From an uncultured Prevotella sp. (GTDB taxonomy: Bacteria > Bacteroidota > Bacteroidia > Bacteroidales > Bacteroidaceae), in the NCBI GenBank assembly GCA_937898715.1, contig CALEKA010000006.1, positions 1-64,000 on the forward strand: a stretch of 64,000 nucleotides of DNA. Direction: 5' to 3'. Positions within the stretch are counted from its first letter, which is position 1. Each line of letters begins with the position of its first letter. Both the position numbers and the translations under genes were made by a program. Below, piece by piece: positions 50,237-59,000 of the stretch. Under the pieces are notes generated by a model. The model was not told the origin of the DNA, did no database searches, and was given only the letters and a program-made list of their open reading frames with translations.

Positions 50237-53140
50237 ATGACACAACTTTATCGCAAACTCTGTTTGTGCATTGCATCAGTACTCTTGCTGGCACTGAACG
50301 CCGTGGCAGGGATTGAGGTAAGCCAAACGCTCCCAGGAAGTGGCACTCCCGAACATCGCTACACGATGATGAATGCCAACAACTATTATTGCAACGCAAC
50401 AACCTCGCCCACGCAGACGAAGGCCAACTATGCGCAGTTCGCCTTCTACAGCAGCGACAAAGAGGGCGCTTACTACATCTACAACGTGACGGCACAGAAG
50501 TGGGTGAGCTATGATCAAGCCGCCTCTTACTCCGCCCAGACGGGTTTCGTCAAGATGACAGACGAGAAGAGCGCAACGTCGTACTTTAAGTTTACCACTA
50601 CCACTGGCGGAGCCTACGAGATTCAGCCCTACACCACTACGGATGTAGCAAGCATCTACATCAACTGGTACAAAGGTACAGGCTCCGACAATCCCGTAGA
50701 CGGCAGCGTGACGCTCGGCCTCTGGACTGACAATGGCGCCAAGGATAAGGGCTCACGCTGGACCTTTAGCGAGGTGGGCACGGAGCACACCTACAAGCTC
50801 TTCAGCGACGGTATGCCCGACGGTGCACAAGTGATCATCAACGGACAGACCTTCACGGGCCTCAACGCACAGGGCACACAGGAGGTGAAAGCCGAACAGC
50901 TCGAAGCAAAAGACATCACGGTGAAAGTAGGCGGTGGCTATCTGAGCAAGGTGACAATCGACAATGCCAATTACCAGGTAGACGTGACGTTCATCCAATT
51001 CTTCACCCCCACCACGGGCATCGACGCTGAAAAGAAGTATACCTACAGACTCCACATGCCTCTGGCTTACGTGAAGAAGATTGGCGACAATCTCCTCTTC
51101 ACCACGAATCGCGCTGAAGCCGATAAGTTCATCTTCATCGAAGAGGGACAGGGCAAATACTACATCTACGACCAGACCGCACAATGCTACATCTACTATA
51201 CAGCCACCACGAATGGTAGCACGCAGAAGGCTACCACAGGCAGTAACGTAAAATATACCACCGACAAGAACACTGCCAACACTTGGCAAATGCTGCTTAT
51301 CTCTGACGACGCTGTAGCCATTATCCCTGGCTCGATTGAGAATGCTACGACGGAATCGGCTTCGCTCAACTTCACAGGCGGTATTGCTCAAAACGCTGTG
51401 CTCAACCTCTGGAAGGCAAGCGACTCCAACTCTGCTTGGAACATCGAAGATCCCTCAGCAGGCGCCATGCCTTGCGCCACGCTCATGTATGCCGTACCCG
51501 GTGCTCCCTACATTCACAAGCTCGTGACCAACGAGGGCGAGACCGTGAAGAGCGTCGACTTTGGCACGCTCGCATCTACCCTCACGCTCAACGACGACCG
51601 TCTGAACACAGGCAACAAGTATAAGTACGTCGCTGGTAAGGCTCCCGCCGAAGAGGGCGAATACACTTATACCATCAACCTCAGCAACGAAGCTGGTGAG
51701 GAGACTCAGACTAAGGTAACGCTCATCGTGAGCAACCACCTGCAGTCGCCCACTCCGATGATGGGATGGCTCACATGGAACTGGTTCGCACGCGCCATTA
51801 GCCACGACAAGATGGTAGAAATCGCTAAGGGCATGCAGAAGCACGGCCTCATCGATGCTGGTTTCAACACCATCGTGCTCGACGATGCATGGGCTAAGCA
51901 GTCATCTGACAAGGCAGCCCTCACCTACGACCCCGCTAAGTTCCCCAACGGCATCAGCGGCCTTAAGACGGCTCTGAAGCAGATCAACGATAAACTGAAG
52001 GTAGGCATCTACAGCGACGCAGGCTCTATGACTTGCGAAAACTATCAGCCCGGCTCTTACGGCTACGAGGGTGCTCACATCGCCCTGTTCGACTCTTGGG
52101 GTGTAGATATGCTGAAGTACGACTACTGCAACAGCCAAGCAAGCACCAAGGTGAGCTACACCCAGATGGGTAATGTCATTGCCGAGCTCAACGACAAGCG
52201 CAAGGAGGAGGGCAAGGAGCCTTTCGTATTCAACATCTGCGAATGGGGTAAGACGCAGCCCTGGACTTGGGGTGCTGAAGCAGGCGGCTCAAGCTGGCGC
52301 GCCACAAGCGATGCTCGCGAAGACTGGATAGGCAATAACTCTCGCCCCGGCGTACTGGGCGGATGCGACGAAGTGCGCAATCTCTGGATGTACGCTGGCG
52401 TGAACCGCTTCAACGACCTCGATATGATGTGTATCGGCCTGCACGGACTCGGCGGCCCGAGCAACAACACGAAGAACCACCAGAGCAACGGCGGAAAGAT
52501 CACCGGACTGACCGACGCTCAGGCTCGCACACAGATGTCACTCTGGTGTATGTTTGCAAGCCCCTTGGCACTCACTTGCGACCTTCGCGAGACTCCTAAG
52601 GGCGAAGCCAATGCCAACCAGACCATGCCCAACCCCTTGATCACCGAAGCCGACATCGCCACACTGACCAACACCGAGATCCTTGCTATCAACCAAGATG
52701 CTCTCGGCCAGCAGGCTGAATACATGGCTAACCTCTCTACAGGCACTACCAACTACACAGACAAGGGCTACGACGTCTACGTGAAAGACCTTACTGAGGG
52801 ACGCATCGCCGTATCAGTGACCAACCGTAGCACTTCATCCGTGACCATTCCCGACCTCAACCTCACTGACCTCTACCTCAAAGCCGACACGAAGTACAAC
52901 AGCCACGAAGTATGGTCGAAGGAGGATGCTTCAATCGAGAACACCCTCACCGTGGGTACACTCAGCGCTTGCGAGACAAAGGTCTACGTGATCTCTCCCA
53001 TCACCTCCACCTCTATCCAAGGCGCCAGCGCCCTGCAGTCTGCACAGTCAGAAGGCTTTCGCTACGACCTCTCAGGTCGCAAGGTAGCTGAAGACTACAA
53101 AGGCGTCTCTATCAAGAATGGAGTAAAGGAGATTAAGTAA
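50237..53140 (+). CDS. Secreted GH27 alpha-galactosidase with duplicated N-terminal modules
   Basis: This is a 967-residue enzyme. After a signal peptide (about 1-22, VAG) come two related beta modules (about 30-185 and 265-415), each with a YYIYN/DxTAQxW(I)-like centre (AYYIYNVTAQKWVSY and KYYIYDQTAQCYIYY). A short beta linker precedes the GH27 barrel from about 504 (TPMMGWLTWNWF). The catalytic nucleophile is in MLKYDYCNS near 627 and the acid/base Asp probably in SWRATSDAREDW near 685. The enzyme would remove terminal alpha-galactose from galactosides or host glycans. The tail FRYDLSGRKVAEDYKGVSIK matches that of the 42325 and 56046 proteins. A strong terminator follows and a slippage-prone promoter precedes. 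Confidence 0.92.
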   Translation: MTQLYRKLCLCIASVLLLALNAVAGIEVSQTLPGSGTPEHRYTMMNANNYYCNATTSPTQTKANYAQFAFYSSDKEGAYYIYNVTAQKWVSYDQAASYSAQTGFVKMTDEKSATSYFKFTTTTGGAYEIQPYTTTDVASIYINWYKGTGSDNPVDGSVTLGLWTDNGAKDKGSRWTFSEVGTEHTYKLFSDGMPDGAQVIINGQTFTGLNAQGTQEVKAEQLEAKDITVKVGGGYLSKVTIDNANYQVDVTFIQFFTPTTGIDAEKKYTYRLHMPLAYVKKIGDNLLFTTNRAEADKFIFIEEGQGKYYIYDQTAQCYIYYTATTNGSTQKATTGSNVKYTTDKNTANTWQMLLISDDAVAIIPGSIENATTESASLNFTGGIAQNAVLNLWKASDSNSAWNIEDPSAGAMPCATLMYAVPGAPYIHKLVTNEGETVKSVDFGTLASTLTLNDDRLNTGNKYKYVAGKAPAEEGEYTYTINLSNEAGEETQTKVTLIVSNHLQSPTPMMGWLTWNWFARAISHDKMVEIAKGMQKHGLIDAGFNTIVLDDAWAKQSSDKAALTYDPAKFPNGISGLKTALKQINDKLKVGIYSDAGSMTCENYQPGSYGYEGAHIALFDSWGVDMLKYDYCNSQASTKVSYTQMGNVIAELNDKRKEEGKEPFVFNICEWGKTQPWTWGAEAGGSSWRATSDAREDWIGNNSRPGVLGGCDEVRNLWMYAGVNRFNDLDMMCIGLHGLGGPSNNTKNHQSNGGKITGLTDAQARTQMSLWCMFASPLALTCDLRETPKGEANANQTMPNPLITEADIATLTNTEILAINQDALGQQAEYMANLSTGTTNYTDKGYDVYVKDLTEGRIAVSVTNRSTSSVTIPDLNLTDLYLKADTKYNSHEVWSKEDASIENTLTVGTLSACETKVYVISPITSTSIQGASALQSAQSEGFRYDLSGRKVAEDYKGVSIKNGVKEIK

Positions 53141-53175
53141 CCGCACGATCAAGTATAGAAGTACCTGCATTCTGA

Positions 53176-53206
53176 TTAGTTCTGTGGCCGACGCGTCCCG
53201 CGTCGG
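53176..53206. repeat. Single palindrome arm, copy 10
   Basis: A left arm only (AGTTCTGTGGCCGACGCGTC then CCGCGTCGGC) lies between the GH27 stop codon and its terminator. The partner arm is absent. Confidence 0.75.
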
Positions 53207-53255
53207 CACCCTCACAGACAATAAGAATCTTCTCTACTTCATCCCTAAACAACGA

Positions 53256-53306
53256 TATCGCCCATAGTTGCCCCGCAAGGGAAGCAACTATGGGCGATAC
53301 TTTTTT
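53256..53306 (+). terminator. Terminator of the GH27 gene
   Basis: The 16-pair perfect stem TATCGCCCATAGTTGC / GCAACTATGGGCGATA encloses a 12-base loop and is followed by C and six T. Confidence 0.92.
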
Positions 53307-53492
53307 GAGCTTATCACATGAGGAAGTGACAAACGTTATCGTCGGCATTAGTCGTCAGCGACAACTCTATGAGGTATCTGCCATACTGAGAAGAACTTTC
53401 AGTTATGCTAAGCACTTTTAGATAAACAGGAAACTCTACAACAGATTTATGTTAAATCAATAGAGGACATGGAAGATATATATTCCCTATCA

Positions 53493-53523
53493 TTGCTTTA
53501 ATAATATAAATTAATTACATTTG
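53493..53523 (+). promoter_or_regulatory. Promoter of the toxin-antitoxin pair, almost touching the start codon
   Basis: TTG (53493-53495), 20 bases and TACATTTG (53516-53523) are followed by CAGC and ATG. Initiation is expected at or near the ATG, so the toxin message may be leaderless. The region 53310-53490 shows no gene. Confidence 0.7.
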
Positions 53524-53527
53524 CAGC

Positions 53528-53875
53528 ATGAGTCCCATACGAACAATTATCTTTTCAGAAGAATTCTCAGAGTTCTACAATGGATTGAACGAGCGCACAC
53601 AAGAAAAGTATGATTATGCTTTCAACATGATACGTACCCAATACGTAGTCAACAAGAAATTCGTAAAAAGCATTGAAAATACTGATTTCTATGAGTTGCG
53701 TATCTCTATCGGACATGATGAATATCGGTCAATCATGCTTGCTATTGACCATGACAACTTTATACAGGCGCATCGAGTGCTTGTACTCAACTCCTTCTTG
53801 AAGAAAGATAAGAAACAATACAAAGGAGAAATTAAGACTGCAGAAAAGATTCTAACCAAGTATACAGAGTATTGA
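53528..53875 (+). CDS. higB: HigB/RelE-family toxin (Gp49-like)
   Basis: This 115-residue protein has the RelE/HigB plan: IIFSEEFSEFYNGL at the N-terminus, ENTDFYELRISIGHDEYRSI in the middle, and a Lys-rich end (KKDKKQYKGEIKTAEKIL). Members cut mRNA on the ribosome when free of antitoxin. The HTH antitoxin gene follows after one base, the toxin-first order typical of higBA. Translation may start at the very 5' end of the mRNA because the -7 box is four bases away; low toxin synthesis would fit that. Confidence 0.88.
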   Translation: MSPIRTIIFSEEFSEFYNGLNERTQEKYDYAFNMIRTQYVVNKKFVKSIENTDFYELRISIGHDEYRSIMLAIDHDNFIQAHRVLVLNSFLKKDKKQYKGEIKTAEKILTKYTEY

Positions 53876-53876
53876 T

Positions 53877-54188
53877 ATGCTAAAACTTAATGAAAAGAAA
53901 ATATCATCATTGCGAAGCTTCGATGATGTTCTAAACGAAAAGTACGGAAAAGAGCATAGCGCCGAACGCAACGAGTTCGATGCTAAAGCCAAAGCTTGGT
54001 ACTACGCAGAGCTACTAAAAGAAGAGCGAAAAAGGCAGAACGTCACCCAAAAAGCCTTGGCAGAGCAAATAGGCAAAAAGCGCGAATACATCTCAGCATT
54101 AGAGAAAGGACAAACAGACATGCAGCTTTCTACATTCTTGAAAATAGCGGATGCCTTAGGCCTACGCTTCTCCTTAGTATTAGGCTAA
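53877..54188 (+). CDS. higA: HigA/XRE-family antitoxin
   Basis: This is a 103-residue protein. An N-terminal region (1-45) likely wraps the toxin. The helix-turn-helix at about 57-95 is clear: NVTQKALAEQIGKKREYISA and LEKGQTDMQLSTFLKIADALG. HigA binds HigB and represses the shared promoter. Its ATG is one base after the toxin stop codon, so translation is probably coupled. Confidence 0.9.
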   Translation: MLKLNEKKISSLRSFDDVLNEKYGKEHSAERNEFDAKAKAWYYAELLKEERKRQNVTQKALAEQIGKKREYISALEKGQTDMQLSTFLKIADALGLRFSLVLG

Positions 54189-54206
54189 CCCTCTTAACAA
54201 AACCTG

Positions 54207-54262
54207 TTGGCGGAACTCTTGGTTAATGGGTAAACAAGTTGACAAATTCCGCTAACGCGTTA
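54207..54262. repeat. GGCGGAATT inverted repeat, copy C
   Basis: GTTGGCGGAACTCTTGGTTA and its inverse TTGACAAATTCCGCTAACGC lie between the antitoxin and aminopeptidase genes. It is the compact form, like copy A. Confidence 0.8.
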
Positions 54263-54272
54263 ACAAAACGTT

Positions 54273-55577
54273 ATGATACAACGACTACTCTCATTTCTCG
54301 ACGCATCGCCAGTCAACTTCCTGGCGGTGAAGAATATCTCTGATATGCTCAAGGCAGATGGATTCCGCCAAGTAGACCCGCGACAGCCTCTGGGCGAACT
54401 CAAAGCTGGCGACAAACTCTTCGTCAGCAAGAACGACTCTTCTATCTATGCCTTCCGCATAGGCCAGAAGCCTCTCGCCGAAGCGGGCTTCCACATGATC
54501 TGCGCCCACTGCGACTCCCCCACTTTCCGCATCAAGCCTCATGCAGAAATGCCGACCGAGGGAGGACTGGTGAAACTCAACACCGAGGTCTATGGCGGAC
54601 CGATCATGTCTACGTGGTTCGACCGCCCGCTCACCATCGCGGGTCGCGTAATCGTGCGCACCGACGACGTGATGCACCCGCTGACGCGATTGCTCCACAT
54701 CAAGCGTCCACTGCTGCAGATTAGCAACCTCGCCATCCACTTCAACCGTCAGGTGAACGACGGCGTAGCGCTGAGCCGACAGAAGGACGTTTTGCCTATC
54801 TTAGGGCAAATCACCGACAAGCTCGAAGCAGGCAACATGCTGATGAATCTCATCCTTGAGGAACTCAACAAGCACGAAACTTCGCCCCTCAATCCTGCCG
54901 ACATACTCGACTTCGACCTCTATCTCGCCGACGCCACGCCCGCCTGCACCTTTGGCGCACACGATGAGTTTATCTCCTCCGGTCGACTCGACGACCTCTC
55001 CATGTGCTTTGCCGGAGTGGAAGCCCTGCTTGCCTCAGCCTCGACCGACACGACGCAGGTGCTTGCCATCTTCGACAATGAAGAGACAGGCTCACAGACG
55101 AAGCAAGGCGCAGCCAGCCCCTTCCTATCGTTCATGCTCAAGCGCATTGCCTTGGCGCAGAGCCACACGGAGGAAGCCTTCTACGAAGCGGTGGAACGCG
55201 CCTTTATGATCTCTGCCGACAATGCCCACGCATGGCACCCCAACTATCCCGAGAAGTACGATCCCACCAATCATCCCATGCTGGGCGGTGGCCCCGTGAT
55301 TAAGTTTAATGCCGCACAGAAGTATGCAAGCGATGCCGCCTCGGCAGCCGTCTTTGCAGGCATCTGCGCCAAGGCGGGAGTGCCCTGTCAGCGCTTCGTC
55401 AACCACAGCGATGTGGCAGGCGGAAGCACGTTGGGCAACATCCTCGCATCGTCCATACCCTTGCGCGGAGTCGACATGGGCAATGCCATCCTCGCCATGC
55501 ACAGCTGTCGCGAGACAGGCAGCGTGCGCGACCACGAATACTGCGTGCGAGCCTTCACAGAGTTCTTTAAGCAGTAA
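54273..55577 (+). CDS. M18-family aminopeptidase
   Basis: This 434-residue cytosolic metallopeptidase removes N-terminal residues, in this family often Asp/Glu or hydrophobic residues. Zinc ligands and catalytic acids are in MICAHCDSPTF (His about 84), DNEETGSQTKQGA (Glu about 272-273), SADNAHAWHPN (about 315) and the C-terminal CRETGSVRD. The length fits the bacterial M18 family (ApeB/aspartyl-aminopeptidase type). Spacing suggests possible read-through from the toxin-antitoxin operon across the inverted repeat. Confidence 0.93.
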   Translation: MIQRLLSFLDASPVNFLAVKNISDMLKADGFRQVDPRQPLGELKAGDKLFVSKNDSSIYAFRIGQKPLAEAGFHMICAHCDSPTFRIKPHAEMPTEGGLVKLNTEVYGGPIMSTWFDRPLTIAGRVIVRTDDVMHPLTRLLHIKRPLLQISNLAIHFNRQVNDGVALSRQKDVLPILGQITDKLEAGNMLMNLILEELNKHETSPLNPADILDFDLYLADATPACTFGAHDEFISSGRLDDLSMCFAGVEALLASASTDTTQVLAIFDNEETGSQTKQGAASPFLSFMLKRIALAQSHTEEAFYEAVERAFMISADNAHAWHPNYPEKYDPTNHPMLGGGPVIKFNAAQKYASDAASAAVFAGICAKAGVPCQRFVNHSDVAGGSTLGNILASSIPLRGVDMGNAILAMHSCRETGSVRDHEYCVRAFTEFFKQ

Positions 55578-55604
55578 CCTTTGTTAGTTCTGTAAGCTTT
55601 TATC

Positions 55605-55737
55605 AGCCAATACCGGGGGCGACGCGTCCTCGCGTCGGCATCACCACGGAAAGAAGGAAGTGAACTTCTCATAATCTTTGAGTAGACTTCTTGTCCGCAG
55701 GCGTTGCCGACGCGAGGACGCGTCGCCCCCAGAACTA
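55605..55737. repeat. Paired palindrome, copy 11 (TCCT-loop variant)
   Basis: The left arm has CAGCCAATACCGGGGGCGAC, core CGACGCG-TCCT-CGCGTCG (55605-55640). The inverted right arm (55705-55737) ends in CCCCCAGAACT, which mixes both flank types. Confidence 0.8.
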
Positions 55738-55807
55738 ATAAGACCAACACACCATAAGCGCTACAACCTCTATAGTAAGAAAATAATGTATAATATATCC
55801 TAAAATA

Positions 55808-55840
55808 TTCGGGGGGGGTGATTATTTTTATGTAGATTTG
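55808..55840 (+). promoter_or_regulatory. Candidate promoter with G8 tract for the 56046 hydrolase gene
   Basis: TTCG (55808-55811), whose last base begins a run of eight G (55811-55818), is followed after 21 bases by TAGATTTG (55833-55840). The leader would be about 200 bases and contains a perfect small hairpin CATCAAG-CTCTA-CTTGATG (55894-55912). Confidence 0.6.
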
Positions 55841-56045
55841 TTGCGAAAAGTTTAGTGTTAACTTTATTCTATCACGAATGTACAGACTGACTTCATCAAG
55901 CTCTACTTGATGGAAGAAGCAATGCCGTTTTATTTCAATCCACCAAGGATGACTTTAGGTCGCTCCCCATGGAAGGCCGAGGGGCATTCTCTGTTAACAT
56001 GACGAATCTATACGCATATATTTACTACAAATCTATACCTAAATT

Positions 56046-59000
56046 ATGGACAGAAACATGAGACGTTGGCTTACTGCCTCCATCTGCTGCTTCATCATCG
56101 GTGGCGGACAGGGCATCCGCGCACAGAAGGTGATCTTCCCGCAGACGCAGCAGGCCAGCATTGCACAGCTTGAAACAGACAACACGACGGAATGGACGCT
56201 GAAGAATGCACTGCTCACAGCGCAATTTGCTAAGGTGAATGGCAAACTCATCTTCAACGGATGCGAGGAGATGAATCTGAAGCCTGGCACAGAGCTCTTC
56301 AAGGTGGTGCTCGGCGATGGTACGAGTTTCACCTCGTCGGACATGGATCTCGTAAGCGTAGATACTGAAGACCTTACGGGCGACGCTAAAGCCGTGAAAG
56401 GCTCCGACCGCTTCAACGGCAAGGCCATCAAGGCGGTGCTCAAGCGCGACAAGCTCACCGTGACTTGGCATGCCGTATTGCGCGATGGAAGTCACTACTT
56501 GCGCACCACGCTCGAAGTGACGGCTTCCGACGACCAAGCTATGCAGTCCATCACGCCCATGATCTACAACGTGGACAATGAGAAAGCGCAAACCGTGCCC
56601 GTAGTAGTGGGCAACACACGCGGTGCAGTGCTTGCAAGCGATAAGATCTTCGCCGGACTCGAAACGCCGATGGGTGTCAACTCTGCACAGGTGGCCAATG
56701 CTGGCTTCGACACGTTCACACCTAAGGGCTGGAACTCCAGTTCGTTTGCATGGGCTCCAGGCGACGAGTTGCCTCAGAGCATTCGCGAAGCCGATCTCAA
56801 GGTGGACAACAAGTCGGTATCGCCCGACGATGTGATGGGCACACGCGGCTACGTGTCCTTCCGCAAGGCGGGCAGTCAGACCCTCACTTTCCAGTACACC
56901 AGCGGTAACCACCGCCTCGACATCGTAGGCGTCGACGTGGTAGACGGCACGGGCAAGGTGATTGCCAGCGACTACCATAGCGGATATACTGGCGGACAGA
57001 AGAGCAACAACGTCTATACGCTCAATATTCCCGAAGCTGGAGCCTACGTGCTGCGCTACTTCGTGGCTGGCACGAAGCGATCAGACTTCAACAGCAATGG
57101 TACGATCACCTTCAGCGAGAAGATTGGCGTGCCCGTGGTGATCTACGACCTCATTGAGAAGAAAGGCGAAGAGCAAACAGCGAGCCTGCACAAGGTGAGC
57201 AAGAAGGCTGAAAGCGAAACGACGGGTACAGGTGAATCGACCACAGCGACTCCCACCATCTACGACCGCACAGGATGGACCGTCAGCGTAGACGGATGGA
57301 ACTCCGACAATAAGACGGGACAAGCCGAAGCCATCATCGACGGCAATACGAGCACCTACTGGCACTCCGACTATACGAAGACGGCACAGAATATGCCCCA
57401 CTGGTTTATGGTAGACATGAAGAAAGTGCAGACCGTCGGATCCGTAGGCTTCGTCACCCGCCAGGCAGCCGTGGGCGTAAACGGCCATATCAAGGAGTTT
57501 GAGATATGGACCGGAACCGACGCCGATAACCTTACGAAGCAGACGGAGGGCACCCTCACCTACTCTCTGAGCGAGGTATGGGTAGACCTGCCACAGGCCG
57601 TAGAAGCTCAGTATGTCAAGGTGGTCATCAAGTCAGCTCAGAACGGACAGAAGTTTGCTTGCTGTGCAGAATTCCGCGTAGCTTCAAGCAATCCCAATGC
57701 CGATGTACCCCTCACCACGTTCGACATCGACGAGCAGGTGACTCGCAACTGGACTCCCGCTTCATGGACACAAGTGGCCGACACCGACATTCCTTGGCGC
57801 GTGAAGGAGCAAGACGAGGCTGCACCCAATATCTATGCCAAGGAGATGAACGTGAAGTTTGACAACGACAAGGGTACGCTCACCACTACGCTCAACTATA
57901 CGAGCGGAAGCAACCGCTTGAACATCGTAGGCGTCGACCTGCTCGACGATGCAAAGAGCGTCATCGCCTCCGACTATCATGCGGGCTTCACGGGCTCTAA
58001 CAAGAATGCCAACGTCTACACGCTCAGCGTGCCCAAGAAGGGCACTTATACGCTGCGCATGATGGTATCGAAGAAGACGGAAGAACTCACCTCTTCGGGC
58101 AACATCCAGATGCTCTACACCGTGGTGGACACGCTCCACATGTTGGCTCCGACGGAAGTGCCCATGCAGGGCTATTGGCGCCGCAACACTACACTGAAGA
58201 AGGGCAACACCTGGGAGGTAAGTTCCGTAGTAGGCCTCGTAGCTCCTGGGCAGCAGCGCCGCTCATTCCTGGCATATAGCGAGAGAGAGAGAGCTGTGCC
58301 CTGGCGTGCATTTACGCTCTACAATTCATGGTACGAGCTCAACATCGATCGCAACAATGCCAAGGGCAATCAGGGCGTCTACGACGCATCCGACCCCGAC
58401 AACAAGAACGGCGACTATACGGGCAATATGACCAGCGACCAGTGTACCGACGTGCTGCAGCACTGGAAGGACAAGTTCTACGACGTTTACCACAAAGCCC
58501 CCTACTCCTTCGTGTTCGACGATGGATGGGATGCTTACGGCACGTGGACCTTCAACTCCAACTTCCCCAACGGATTCACCCCGCAAGACAACCTCGCCAA
58601 GCAGATGGGCGTGGGCATCGGTGCATGGCTCGGCCCCGTGGGCGGATACGGCGGTAGCGGCACATACCGACGCAAGTATTGGAACGGACGTGGCGGCATG
58701 CAGCTGAGCAACGATGCTTACTACCAGTACTTCGTCGACTGCTGCAAGAGCATGATCAGCAAGTACGACTTCCGCTTCTTCAAGTTTGATGGTATCAGCG
58801 CCCAAGGCACAGCCTTCGGTCCCGACGCTGGCGATACTGGCATAGAGAATGCTGAAGGCATCATCAGCATCGAGCGCGATGTGCGCAAGAGCCGTCCCGA
58901 CATCTTCTTCAACACCACCGTGGGCACCTGGGCTTCGCCCTTCTGGTTCCACTACAGCGATGCCGTATGGCGCCAAGATGCCGACTGCTCGAAAATCGGC

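Noticed and set aside
55841..56045. Riboswitch in the leader of the 56046 gene
   Set aside because: Only one small perfect hairpin (55894-55912) is visible, without any conserved aptamer pattern I can name.
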